This document shows, piece by piece, positions 31,861-40,125 of a stretch of 64,000 nucleotides of DNA; positions within the stretch are counted from its first letter, which is position 1, and each line of letters starts with the position of its first letter. The notes beneath the pieces were generated by a model that did not search any database, had not been told where the DNA came from, and was given only the letters and a program-made list of their open reading frames with translations. This DNA is from Oceanicaulis sp. (lineage in GTDB: Bacteria > Pseudomonadota > Alphaproteobacteria > Caulobacterales > Maricaulaceae). The translations under genes and the position numbers were made by a program. The stretch is taken from the NCBI GenBank assembly GCA_040112665.1, contig CP157796.1, positions 1,738,813 through 1,802,812 on the forward strand, given 5' to 3'.

Positions 31861-33075
31861 ATGAGCGGGATCGACGAGGCCGCGCAGACTTCAGCCGAGC
31901 ACGCCGCCGCAGCCGCCGCTGCGGCCGGCGGCGGACCGGCGAGGGCGCGGCCGTCCCGGCCCGCCGAACTCGCTCCTGACACGCCCGAGGGCGTTTGCGC
32001 GAATTGTCAGACCGGGCTGAGAGGCCCGGTCTGTCACGTTTGCGGACAGGTCGCCGACGAGTATCACCGGCCGATGGGCGGGCTGCTCGGCGAGATCGTT
32101 GAGGGGTTCACAGCGCTCGACGGGCGGGTGGCGCGCACCATCCCCAATCTCCTGCTGCGCCCGGGGCGGATCACCCGCGCCTATCTCAAGGGCGCGCGGG
32201 CGCGCTTCATGCCGCCCTTCCGCCTCTACATCATCGCCTCGCTCATCTTCTTCCTGCTGATCCCGGCGATCGACAACGCGATCGGCGACGCCGAACTCGC
32301 CAGTTTCGGGGAGGGCTTGCGGTCCGGCGCCATGGAGGACGAGCTCGAAGCGGCGGTCGCCGCCGGCGAGCTCACCGAGGAAGAGGCGGAGGCCGCAAGG
32401 CGCGCCCTGGAGCAAATCTGGCTGGGGCCGCGGGAGGCTGAAGAGCCTGCGGCCGCGGACCCGGCGGCCGCGGCGGAGGGTGAAGCCTCGCAAGCGACTG
32501 CGCCCGACACCACTGTGACGATCCCCCCGCCGATCCAGATCGGTGTCGGTGGAGAGAACAGCGCCACCCCAGACGCCATCCGGCGATACTTCGCGCCGGA
32601 GGATTTCGGTGAGCCGGCGCCGGATACGATCTTCCCGCTTCCTGTACGCCGTCATCTCGGCGAGCGCTTCGCAGAGGCGCAGACCGATCCGGTCGGCTGG
32701 CTGAACCGCGCCGCGCAATGGGCGCCGCGTATCATGTTCGTGATGGTGCCGGTCTACGCCCTGCTTCTGAGCCTGGTCTATGTCTGGCGGCGGCGGTTCT
32801 TCTTCTACGACCACCTGATCGTGTCGCTGCACCTGCATTCGGCGCTGTTTCTGGTGCTTTCACTGGCCCTCATGCTCGGCGGCATGGTCGGAGCCGGCTG
32901 GGCGTGGCTCGCGGTGATCGTGTACTCCAACGTCTATCTCTACCGCCTGCATCGCGTCGTGTACGGGCGCGGGCGGTTTTCCAGCGTCGTGCGCACGATC
33001 GTGCTCGACCTGCTTTACCTGGTCGTGCTGATGCTGGGCTTTTTCGCGGTGCTTCTGCTCGGCGCTCTGGTTTAG
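31861..33075 (+). CDS. DUF3667 membrane protein with zinc ribbon
   Basis: 404-residue protein. A low-complexity Ala-rich start precedes a zinc ribbon with Cys46, Cys49, Cys58 and Cys61 (CANCQ, CHVCG). LLGEIVEGFTALDGRVARTIPNLLLRPGRITRAYLKGARARFMPPFRLYI carries the DUF3667 signature. Then come a membrane helix (about 122-140), an acidic/Ala-rich soluble insert (about 145-260), and three more helices between about 290 and 400. Function is unknown. Its stop overlaps that of the convergent sppA gene by 4 nt. Confidence 0.85.
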   Translation: MSGIDEAAQTSAEHAAAAAAAAGGGPARARPSRPAELAPDTPEGVCANCQTGLRGPVCHVCGQVADEYHRPMGGLLGEIVEGFTALDGRVARTIPNLLLRPGRITRAYLKGARARFMPPFRLYIIASLIFFLLIPAIDNAIGDAELASFGEGLRSGAMEDELEAAVAAGELTEEEAEAARRALEQIWLGPREAEEPAAADPAAAAEGEASQATAPDTTVTIPPPIQIGVGGENSATPDAIRRYFAPEDFGEPAPDTIFPLPVRRHLGERFAEAQTDPVGWLNRAAQWAPRIMFVMVPVYALLLSLVYVWRRRFFFYDHLIVSLHLHSALFLVLSLALMLGGMVGAGWAWLAVIVYSNVYLYRLHRVVYGRGRFSSVVRTIVLDLLYLVVLMLGFFAVLLLGALV

Positions 33076-34874
33076 GGGGCGCCCGCGCCGTCAGCCGCGT
33101 CACGGCTTTCAAGCCGAACCCCGCCATGCTCCGCGCTGGCGCGCGCCTCGAGCATCGCCTGCACCTCGGGCAGCGCCAGCACCGCGTCCAGCCGGCCGAG
33201 CGCCTGAACGCCCTCTGCGGTCAGGCCGAACAGCTCCTGAAACGCCTCGAGTCCGGCGGGCCTGCGCGGGAAGCGCTTCAGGGTGACGTCTTCACCCGGC
33301 GCGATCCCGGCGAGGTCGCGCGCCTCCTCGACCGCCTCGGCGAGACCTCCGATCCGGTCGACCAGGCCCAGCTCGAGCGCCTGCGCGCCGGTCCAGACCC
33401 GACCGCGCGCGATCTCCTGCACGCGCTGCAGCGGCAGATCGCGGCCTTCGGCCACGCGCTCGGTGAAGTCTGCATAAGTGTCTGCGGCGAGCGATTCGAA
33501 GGCTGCGCGCTGGCTTTCGGTCCAGGCGGTGGAAGAGGAGAACGCGGTGGCGTACTCCCCACCCACAGACAGCGGCTCGATGTTCACCCCGATTCGTTGC
33601 AGCGCGCCGTCGATGACGATCTTGCCGGCGACGACGCCGATCGAACCGGTCAGCGTGGAGGCGTTCGCCACGATTCGGTCGGCCGGCGCGGCGATGTAAT
33701 ACCCGCCCGATGCCGCGACAGCGCCCATCGAGACCACGACCGGCTTGCCGGCGGCGCGGGCGCGCACCACCGAGTCCCAGATCTGGTCGGACGCGATCGC
33801 TGATCCGCCGGGGCTTTCAACCCGCAGCACGATCGCGCGGACCTGCGAATCCTCAGCGGCGGCGTCGATCGCTGCGCTGAGCCGGTCCGAGCCCACGACT
33901 GCGCTCGCCGCGAAACCGGCCTCGCCAGCTCCGGTCTCGATCGGGCCCTCGCCGCCGATGAGCGCGATCACGGCGCCGCCGGCCTGCCGGGCCGGCCGGG
34001 CGCGGGCGTACTCTTCCACCGCCACGAATCGAGCCCCGTCGCCGGCGTGCGCGAGCGCCGAATCGCGGGCGGCGTGCAGATGACCCAGCCGGTCGGCCAG
34101 CCCCGCCTCGACGGCGCGCTCTGCCGTGTAGGGGCCCTGTTCGATCAGCGCGCGCATGCGGTCCGCCTCGATCCCGCGATCCTCGGCGGCGGCTTCGACC
34201 GCCGTGTCGAAAAGCGAACCCAGCCAGGACAGCGTCGCCTCGCGATGCGCCTCGGTGTAGTCGTTGCTCACGAAAGGATCGGCCGCGCTCTTGTACTCAT
34301 AGAACTGCAGGAATTCGGCTTGGGCGCCTGTCTGCTCGATCAGGTCGCCGAAGAACACGGTCTCGGTGGCGTATCCGGTGGCCGAGAAGCTCGCGGTGTC
34401 CTGAAGCCAGATCTCGTCAGCACCTGACACGGCGAAGTAATTGGCGACCGCCGGACCCTCGAAGCCCTGGGCGTGCGCGACGACGGGCTTTCCGGACGCC
34501 TGGAAGCGGGCGAGCGCGCGGCGAATCTCCTCGGCCTGGCCCGGCGACATGCCCAGCGGGTTCGCGCGCACGAACACCGCTTCGACCTGATCGTCTGCGG
34601 CGGCGCGGTCGAGGGTCAGGCCGAGCTCGGTGACCGACAGCGGCTGGGCGAAGAGGAAGGGCGACAGGCCTGGCTGATCGAGCCGCGGCGCGCGAAGATC
34701 GAGTTCCAGAACGACGGCGCCGGAGGGCAGGGCGGTCTGGCTGGCGTTCTCGGCGTCCTGAACTGCAGAGGCGATCAGGCCGGCGATCGCGAAAACGATG
34801 AAGACGCAGAACAGCACGGCGGCGGTGATCACCCCCGCCACGGTGCCGAAAAAGCTGAGCCAGAACTGCTTCAT
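33072..34874 (-). CDS. sppA: Signal peptide peptidase SppA, 67K type
   Basis: 600-residue inner-membrane serine protease that degrades cleaved signal peptides. One N-terminal helix (about 12-37) anchors it. Two tandem SppA/crotonase-like halves follow, as in the Escherichia coli enzyme. The catalytic lysine is Lys195 (FYEYKSAADP) in the first half and the nucleophile Ser389 (AVAASGGYYIA) in the second, giving the Ser-Lys dyad across halves. SPGGSAIASDQIWD and STLTGSIGVV are typical. It is monocistronic and convergent with DUF3667. Confidence 0.92.
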   Translation of the reverse strand: MKQFWLSFFGTVAGVITAAVLFCVFIVFAIAGLIASAVQDAENASQTALPSGAVVLELDLRAPRLDQPGLSPFLFAQPLSVTELGLTLDRAAADDQVEAVFVRANPLGMSPGQAEEIRRALARFQASGKPVVAHAQGFEGPAVANYFAVSGADEIWLQDTASFSATGYATETVFFGDLIEQTGAQAEFLQFYEYKSAADPFVSNDYTEAHREATLSWLGSLFDTAVEAAAEDRGIEADRMRALIEQGPYTAERAVEAGLADRLGHLHAARDSALAHAGDGARFVAVEEYARARPARQAGGAVIALIGGEGPIETGAGEAGFAASAVVGSDRLSAAIDAAAEDSQVRAIVLRVESPGGSAIASDQIWDSVVRARAAGKPVVVSMGAVAASGGYYIAAPADRIVANASTLTGSIGVVAGKIVIDGALQRIGVNIEPLSVGGEYATAFSSSTAWTESQRAAFESLAADTYADFTERVAEGRDLPLQRVQEIARGRVWTGAQALELGLVDRIGGLAEAVEEARDLAGIAPGEDVTLKRFPRRPAGLEAFQELFGLTAEGVQALGRLDAVLALPEVQAMLEARASAEHGGVRLESRDAADGAGAP

Positions 34875-35021
34875 GATCGTCCCCTCTAATCCACGATCTG
34901 AAGCCTAGGGGCGCGATCGGGCGGGGTCGAGCGAAAGCGGGCGAGCGCGCGCTTGGCGCCGAAGCGCCGTTGCGCGGATGTGACTCGCGAATATCGGGAC
35001 GACGCGGGGGCAGGGAATGAA

Positions 35022-35098
35022 TGGTCGGAGCAGCAGGATTTGAACCTGCGACCCCTGCCTCCCGAAGACAGTGCTCTACCAGGCTGAGCTATGCTCCG
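35022..35098 (-). tRNA. tRNA-Pro (CGG)
   Basis: Minus-strand 77-nt tRNA with encoded CCA (35024-35022). The acceptor stem is CGGAGCA / TGCTCCG. The anticodon stem CTGTC/GGCAG encloses the loop TTCGGGA, giving anticodon CGG. The D-arm AGCTCAGCCTGGTAGAGC and T-arm CAGGTTCAAATCCTG are intact. Confidence 0.95.
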
Positions 35099-35275
35099 AA
35101 CCGAGGCGCGGCTTATAGCGCCGCGATTCCAGCGAAGCAAGCGCTCCGGGCGCCGCTGCGCAGCGGCCGGACGGCGGCGCCGCAACCGGGGTGAAAACGG
35201 CTGCAGCACCGGCGTTGCACTTTCCTGAAAGCCGGGCTATCAACCGCCGCCCGCGACCGGAGCCCCGGTCGCTGC

Positions 35276-35350
<75 letters not shown>

Positions 35351-35878
35351 TCTTCCCTGTTCCAAGGATTTTGCAGTTGCTCAGTGCGCCGTGAAGACGG
35401 GCCGCGCTGCGCGCTTTTCGCGTCACAGCGCCCCCCTTGCGACCCGCCGATATTGCGCCGGCTTCCACCGTCCTGCCCTTTAGGCAAAGGGATTTCAAAG
35501 GGTTGGCCGCTTTCGGCGGCGGAGTGCCGCCCCTGTCGCAAAATAGCCACCGTCCAGGGTTAAACATCGTTAACGCCGTCGCGAAGGCCGGTCGGGCTGC
35601 TGCATGAGCGGTTGATCGGCCTGCGAGCGCGGTGCTAGCGTTCACGCAATCGAAATAGACGGCGGTCTACGCCGCGTATCGAGGGGATGACGATAAACGC
35701 GCGTTGTTTCCTCACATTCCATTCGCGGCGCTCCTGACCGGGCGCTGCCGCGCGGTGCGCCGCGTTTATTTTGTTGGGGGGCCGATGCCGTCGCGGTCGA
35801 CGATCGGCGCACCGAAGAGCGAGGGAAAACGGAAGCGCACGGGCACTTAAGTCCGTGCGGGCTACTGTGAGGCAAACC
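35351..35878 (+). other. 528-bp intergenic leader before the Ton operon
   Basis: No gene is supported here. At 35560-35574 GTTAA-acatcg-TTAAC forms an inverted repeat; the TTAA spacing is 6 nt, one short of a CtrA box. At 35836-35859 CGCACGG and CCGTGCG form a 7-bp hairpin with a 10-nt loop, starting 43 nt before the DUF3450 start codon. An AT-rich tract at 35765-35775 (TTTATTTTGTT) may contain promoter elements. The length suggests a regulated leader; the regulator is unknown. Confidence 0.5.
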
Positions 35879-36649
35879 ATGTCCAAAAAGTTTCAAGCAA
35901 TCCGCATGACGCTCGCGGCCGGGGCCACCGCCCTCGTCTGCGCCGCCGGCGCTCACGCCCAACTCGACCAGGCGCTGCAGATCGCGCGCCAGTCGACCCA
36001 GGCCGGCGCCCAGGCGCAGGAGCAGATCGACCGTCTGGCGGACGACGCCGACAACGCCGAGCGCCAGTATCTCGCTCTTCAGGAGCAGATCGAAGGCCAG
36101 CGCGTGTATCTCGAGCAGCAGCGGGTCTTCCTGCGCTCGCAGGAGAACGAACTCGCCGCGCTGCAAAGCCAGCTCGAGCGGGTGGGCAATATCGAGCGCG
36201 ACCTGACGCCGATGATGCTCGAGATGTTCGTCGCCCTGGACGAGTTCGTGCAGCAGGACCTGCCCTTCCAGATGGACCTGCGCACCCAGCGTCTCGCTGA
36301 GATCCAGGAAGTGCTCGGCGATGCGGGCATCCCGCCGGCCGAAAAGTACCGCCTGCTTCTGAACGCCTATGAGATCGAAGCCTCCTACGGCCGCTCGCTG
36401 CGCGCCTACACCGAGGAAGTCGAGCTCGACGGCGTTCCGGTTTCCGCCGAAATCCTTCAGATCGGCCGCGTCGCCCTGATCCGCGACGCCGGCGACCGGC
36501 TGGAAATGCTGACCAAGGACAATCCGGAATGGCGTTCGGTCCCGGGCTCGATGGCCCAGGACGTCCAGCGCGCGTTCCGCATCGCCAACGAAGTGACCAC
36601 CCCGGAAGTGTTCGTGGCTCCGCTGCCCGGACCTGAGGCTGCTCAGTAA
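35879..36649 (+). CDS. DUF3450 periplasmic coiled-coil protein of the Ton system
   Basis: 256-residue exported protein; signal peptide MSKKFQAIRMTLAAGATALVCAAGAHA, cut before Gln. The mature part is dominated by Gln/Glu/Leu-rich helices (about 33-115, probable coiled coil) and ends in a globular region (LRAYTEEVELDGVPVSAEILQIGRVALIRD). DUF3450 genes regularly lead operons of TtpC-ExbB-ExbD-TonB (the TonB2-type system of Vibrio and Shewanella). It probably helps couple inner-membrane energy to outer-membrane receptors. The ATG at 35879 begins the signal peptide. It is followed after 26 nt by the TtpC-like gene. Confidence 0.87.
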   Translation: MSKKFQAIRMTLAAGATALVCAAGAHAQLDQALQIARQSTQAGAQAQEQIDRLADDADNAERQYLALQEQIEGQRVYLEQQRVFLRSQENELAALQSQLERVGNIERDLTPMMLEMFVALDEFVQQDLPFQMDLRTQRLAEIQEVLGDAGIPPAEKYRLLLNAYEIEASYGRSLRAYTEEVELDGVPVSAEILQIGRVALIRDAGDRLEMLTKDNPEWRSVPGSMAQDVQRAFRIANEVTTPEVFVAPLPGPEAAQ

Positions 36650-36675
36650 CCGGACCCGACGGGAGAGAAACGACG

Positions 36676-38073
36676 ATGAAAACGCTCATCAAATCCATTG
36701 CGGCCGCGTCGATGGCCATGGGCCTCGTGGCGGCTCCGGCCTTCGCGCAGGCCGACCGGGAACCGGTCAACTCGATTTCCCAGCTGATCGATCGCGTCCG
36801 CCAGGACGCGCGTGAAGCCGAAGCCGAGAACCAGCGCCGGCTTCAGGAATTCCGCGCCGACCGCGACCGCCAGGCCGCGCTTCTGGCGCAGGCGCGCAGC
36901 ACGCTGGCCGCTCTCGAAGCCCAGGCCGATCAGGCCGAGGCCCAGTTCGAGGCCAACAGCGCCCGCATCGCCGAGCTCGACCAGCAGCTGCGTGAAGAGC
37001 AGGGCGCCTTCGGCGAACTGTTCGGCGCGGCGCGTCAGGCCGGTGGCGAATTCGGCGCGATCCTTCAGTCCTCGCTGATCTCCGCGCAGTATCCGGGCCG
37101 GGCCGAACCGCTGCTCGAACTCGCCGAGAGCCGCACGCTGCCCGAGCGCAACCAGCTCGACCAGATCTGGCGCACGCTCATCCAGGAAATGAACGCGCAG
37201 GCCGAGGTCGTGACCTTCCAGCGCCGCGTGCTCGGCCTCAACGAGGGCCAGCCGGTGCCGGTCACCCGCGTGGGTCCGTTCAACGCGGTCGCGGAATCCG
37301 GCGGTCCGGTCTACGTGCAATGGACCACCGAGGAATCCAACCGCGCCGCGGGCTATAACCTCACCGCGCTCGAGCAGCAGCCCCCGGGCCGCCTCATGGG
37401 CGCCGCGTCGGCGCTGCTGAACGCCGAACCGGGCGAAATCGTCGCCGGTCCGGTCGATCCCTCGCGTGGTGCGCTGCTGCGCATCTACAAGGACGTTCCC
37501 GATCTTCAGGAGCGCTTCGCTCAGGGCGGCATCGTCGCGATCATCATCGCCGTGCTGCTGGTCCTGTCCGCGGCGTTCGGTCTGTTCCGTCTCTTCTCGC
37601 TGCTGATGACCACTTCGGCCATCAACGCGCAGAAGCGCCGCTCGACTGCGTCCAAGTCCAACCCGCTGGGCCGCATCATGCTGGCTTACGAAGAGGTCAA
37701 GGACCGTCCGATCGAAACGATCGAGCTGAAGATCGACGAAGCGATCCTTCGCGAGACCCCGAAGCTCGAATTCGGTCTGAACTTCCTCAAACTCGCCGCA
37801 GGCGTCGCGCCGCTGCTGGGCCTTCTGGGCACCGTGACCGGCATGATCCGGACCTTCACCCAGATCACGCTGTTCGGCACCGGCGACCCCCGCATCATGG
37901 CGGGCGGCATCTCCGAGGCCCTGGTGACCACCGTGTCGGGCCTGATCGCGGCCATCCCGCTTCTGTTCATCCACTCCTTCGCGGCCAGCTTCGCGCGCGG
38001 CGCGCAGCAGGCCCTGGAAGAGCAGGCCGCCGGGATCATCGCGCGTCACGCCGAAGAGAAGTCCGCGGGCTAA
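36676..38073 (+). CDS. TtpC-like MotA/TolQ/ExbB proton channel with periplasmic N-domain
   Basis: 465-residue protein. After a signal peptide (ending PAFAQA) comes a long periplasmic part with a coiled coil (about 35-110, EAEAENQRRLQEFRADRDRQ region) and a helical domain to about 280. The C-terminal MotA/TolQ/ExbB domain has about three helices (roughly 285-305, 370-395, 415-440); GVAPLLGLLGTVTGMIRTF is the channel signature. It is about three times the length of plain ExbB and matches TtpC, which is needed for TonB2-type transport. It lies between DUF3450 and the ordinary exbB. Confidence 0.9.
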   Translation: MKTLIKSIAAASMAMGLVAAPAFAQADREPVNSISQLIDRVRQDAREAEAENQRRLQEFRADRDRQAALLAQARSTLAALEAQADQAEAQFEANSARIAELDQQLREEQGAFGELFGAARQAGGEFGAILQSSLISAQYPGRAEPLLELAESRTLPERNQLDQIWRTLIQEMNAQAEVVTFQRRVLGLNEGQPVPVTRVGPFNAVAESGGPVYVQWTTEESNRAAGYNLTALEQQPPGRLMGAASALLNAEPGEIVAGPVDPSRGALLRIYKDVPDLQERFAQGGIVAIIIAVLLVLSAAFGLFRLFSLLMTTSAINAQKRRSTASKSNPLGRIMLAYEEVKDRPIETIELKIDEAILRETPKLEFGLNFLKLAAGVAPLLGLLGTVTGMIRTFTQITLFGTGDPRIMAGGISEALVTTVSGLIAAIPLLFIHSFAASFARGAQQALEEQAAGIIARHAEEKSAG

Positions 38074-38086
38074 AGGAACAGAACCG

Positions 38087-38608
38087 ATGGATTTCCAAGG
38101 CGCCCTCACAAGTCTTCAGGAGTTCCTGGAGCGCGGCGGCCCGGTCCTGAACTGGATCATGGCCCTGACCTTCGTGATGTGGGCGTTCATCCTGGAGCGG
38201 CTGGCGTATTTCGGTTTCGCGCACAAAAGCGTGCGGGACCGGGCGCTGAAGGAATGGGGGGCGCGCGGCGACCACCATTCCTGGCACGCGCTGGCCATCC
38301 GGGATCAGCTCATCAGCGAGGTCAAGGCGAAGGCGGAGCAGAACGTGGAGCTCATCAAGACCCTGGTCGCGGTGGCTCCCCTGTTCGGCCTGCTGGGCAC
38401 CGTGACGGGCATGGTTTCGGTCTTCGACGTGATGTCGATCTCCGGCTCCTCTGACGCACGCGCCATGAGCGCCGGCGTCGCCCGGGCCACGATTCCGACC
38501 ATGGCCGGCATGGTGGCCGCGCTGTCCGGTCTCCTGTTCTCAAACCAGATCGAGCGCATGGCGAAACGCCGCGTGCACGAGCTGGCCGACGACCTGGAAG
38601 TGGAGTGA
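38087..38608 (+). CDS. exbB: ExbB-type biopolymer transport protein
   Basis: 173-residue inner-membrane protein with three helices (about 24-42, 88-112, 124-148). VAVAPLFGLLGTVTGMVSVF is the MotA/TolQ/ExbB channel signature. It starts 13 nt after the TtpC-like gene. The two ExbB-family proteins, two ExbDs and TonB make one energised complex that uses the proton gradient to drive outer-membrane receptors. Confidence 0.92.
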   Translation: MDFQGALTSLQEFLERGGPVLNWIMALTFVMWAFILERLAYFGFAHKSVRDRALKEWGARGDHHSWHALAIRDQLISEVKAKAEQNVELIKTLVAVAPLFGLLGTVTGMVSVFDVMSISGSSDARAMSAGVARATIPTMAGMVAALSGLLFSNQIERMAKRRVHELADDLEVE

Positions 38609-38611
38609 TCC

Positions 38612-39016
38612 ATGCGTAGAAGAGCCAGGCGCGGGAGCGATCAGGCCGACGTCAACATGACGCCGATGCTCGACATCGTGTTCATCCTGCTGATCTTCTT
38701 CATTGTGACCGCCACCTTCCTGCAGGAAGAAGGTCTCGATCTCCGTCCGCCCCCTCCCAGCGAGGAGCCGCCGGAAGAGTCGAACCCGGTCATTCTGGTG
38801 CAGATCACGAACCAGAACCGCGTCTTCGTGAACCAGGACGCCACCAGCGAGCTTCGCGTGCTCTCGGCGGTGTCCCGGATCCGCGCCGAGCAGCCGAATT
38901 CCGCCGTCCTCATCGAGGTCGCGCAGGACGCCGAGCACGGCACGATGGTCCGTCTGGTCGACGAGCTGCGGGCGAACTCGATCCCGGTATCGATTTCGCG
39001 CGCTAACGAAGAATAA
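38612..39016 (+). CDS. exbD: ExbD-type biopolymer transport protein, copy 1
   Basis: 134 residues. A cytoplasmic Arg-rich start is followed by VNMTPMLDIVFILLIFFIVTA (about 14-34), the single membrane helix with the proton-carrying Asp in MLDIVF, and a periplasmic domain containing QITNQNRVFVNQ. It starts 3 nt after exbB, so translation is probably coupled. Confidence 0.92.
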   Translation: MRRRARRGSDQADVNMTPMLDIVFILLIFFIVTATFLQEEGLDLRPPPPSEEPPEESNPVILVQITNQNRVFVNQDATSELRVLSAVSRIRAEQPNSAVLIEVAQDAEHGTMVRLVDELRANSIPVSISRANEE

Positions 39017-39031
39017 CGGCAGGAGACCCTC

Positions 39032-39436
39032 ATGGCCCGCCGCCAAAGCCGAGTGCTGCAGGACGACGCCGACGTCGAACTGGATATGACGCCGATGCTC
39101 GACGTCGTGTTCATCCTGCTGATCTTCTTCATCGTCACCGCGGTCTTCGTGAAAGAGCCCGGTATCGAGGTGGAACGCCCTGAAACGGTGACGCAGGAGC
39201 GCGAACGTCCTACGCTCCTCGTCGCGGTCAATTCAGAAGGCGAGATTTTCGTCGACGGCGACGTGTACGAACTCAGCCAGCTGCGGAACGTGTTCGAGCA
39301 GCTGCGCGAAGAGAACCCGCGCGCTGAAGCGATGATCCAGGGCGACGCAGGCGCGCCCGCCGGAACCGTCCTCGACGTCCAGGAACTGCTCATGGACATG
39401 GAGATCCCGGTGAAGATCTCGACAGAAGAGCGCTAG
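39032..39436 (+). CDS. exbD: ExbD-type biopolymer transport protein, copy 2
   Basis: 134 residues, same layout as the preceding copy. LDMTPMLDVVFILLIFFIVTA holds the membrane helix with the essential Asp. The periplasmic part differs: it carries acidic and Thr-rich sequence (ERPETVTQERERPT) and a C-terminal domain similar to copy 1. Copies 1 and 2 share the helix almost exactly, so they are likely to form heterodimers in one complex, as in some TonB2-type systems. It lies 15 nt after copy 1 and 10 nt before tonB. Confidence 0.92.
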   Translation: MARRQSRVLQDDADVELDMTPMLDVVFILLIFFIVTAVFVKEPGIEVERPETVTQERERPTLLVAVNSEGEIFVDGDVYELSQLRNVFEQLREENPRAEAMIQGDAGAPAGTVLDVQELLMDMEIPVKISTEER

Positions 39437-39446
39437 GGAGGACATC

Positions 39447-40064
39447 ATGGCGAGCATCATCCGCCTTCTGATCGGCGTGCCGATCGCCGGAGCGATCACT
39501 TTCCTGCTCTTCATGCTGATGCAGGCGCTCATCTTCACAGACGAGGTCACGCTCGAGGACGCCGGCGACGAGCTGATGATCTCGATCAGCGAGGAAGTCG
39601 AGGAAGTCCAGGTCCGCCAGCGTGACGTCACGCTCGACGACGTCGACCAGGTCGAACCGCCCCCTCCGCCTCCGGAGATCGAGCGGCAGGCGGCCGAGAC
39701 GCCGAGCGAGGACATGTCCACGATCGTCGGTGAAATCCCGGCTTTCGAGGAGCCCTCTCTCACTGGCGACAATATCAGCTTCTCGGTCTCCGACCGCGAC
39801 GCTCAGCCGCTGGTGCGTATCGAGCCGGAGTATCCCGTGCGGGCCGCCGAGCGCGGCGTGGAAGGCACGTGCGACGTGACTTTCGATGTGACGCCGGACG
39901 GGGTGACCACGAACATCCGCATCCTCAGCTGCGACAGCTCGTTGTTCGAGCGCGCCGCCATCCGGGCCGTGGAACGCTGGCGCTACCAGCCGAAGATCGT
40001 GGAAGGCACTGCGGTGCGGCGGACAGGCGTGGTGACGCAGTTCAACTTCCAGCTTGATGGATAG
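39447..40064 (+). CDS. tonB: TonB energy transducer
   Basis: 205 residues. A membrane helix (about 11-31, IAGAITFLLFMLMQALIF) is followed by an acidic linker with a Pro run (EPPPPPPEIE, about 70-79) and a C-terminal TonB domain: IEPEYPVRAAERGVEGTCDVTFDVTPDGVTTNIRIL and RAAIRAVERWRYQPKIVEG. The domain is the receptor-contact part. Its two cysteines (GTCDV, LSCDSS) could pair in the periplasm. It is the sixth gene of the Ton operon and ends 62 nt before the TPR gene. Confidence 0.92.
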   Translation: MASIIRLLIGVPIAGAITFLLFMLMQALIFTDEVTLEDAGDELMISISEEVEEVQVRQRDVTLDDVDQVEPPPPPPEIERQAAETPSEDMSTIVGEIPAFEEPSLTGDNISFSVSDRDAQPLVRIEPEYPVRAAERGVEGTCDVTFDVTPDGVTTNIRILSCDSSLFERAAIRAVERWRYQPKIVEGTAVRRTGVVTQFNFQLDG

Positions 40065-40125
40065 AATTGTGGTCTTCCGTGCCGGGTTCGCCGGACAAGG
40101 GCGACTGAATTCCAAGGAGCCGAGA

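Noticed and set aside
34875..35021. Small gene between sppA and tRNA-Pro
   Set aside because: No frame with a ribosome-binding site or recognisable content; treated as promoter region.
35560..35574. CtrA box in the Ton leader
   Set aside because: TTAA halves are 6 nt apart, not 7; kept only as an inverted repeat.
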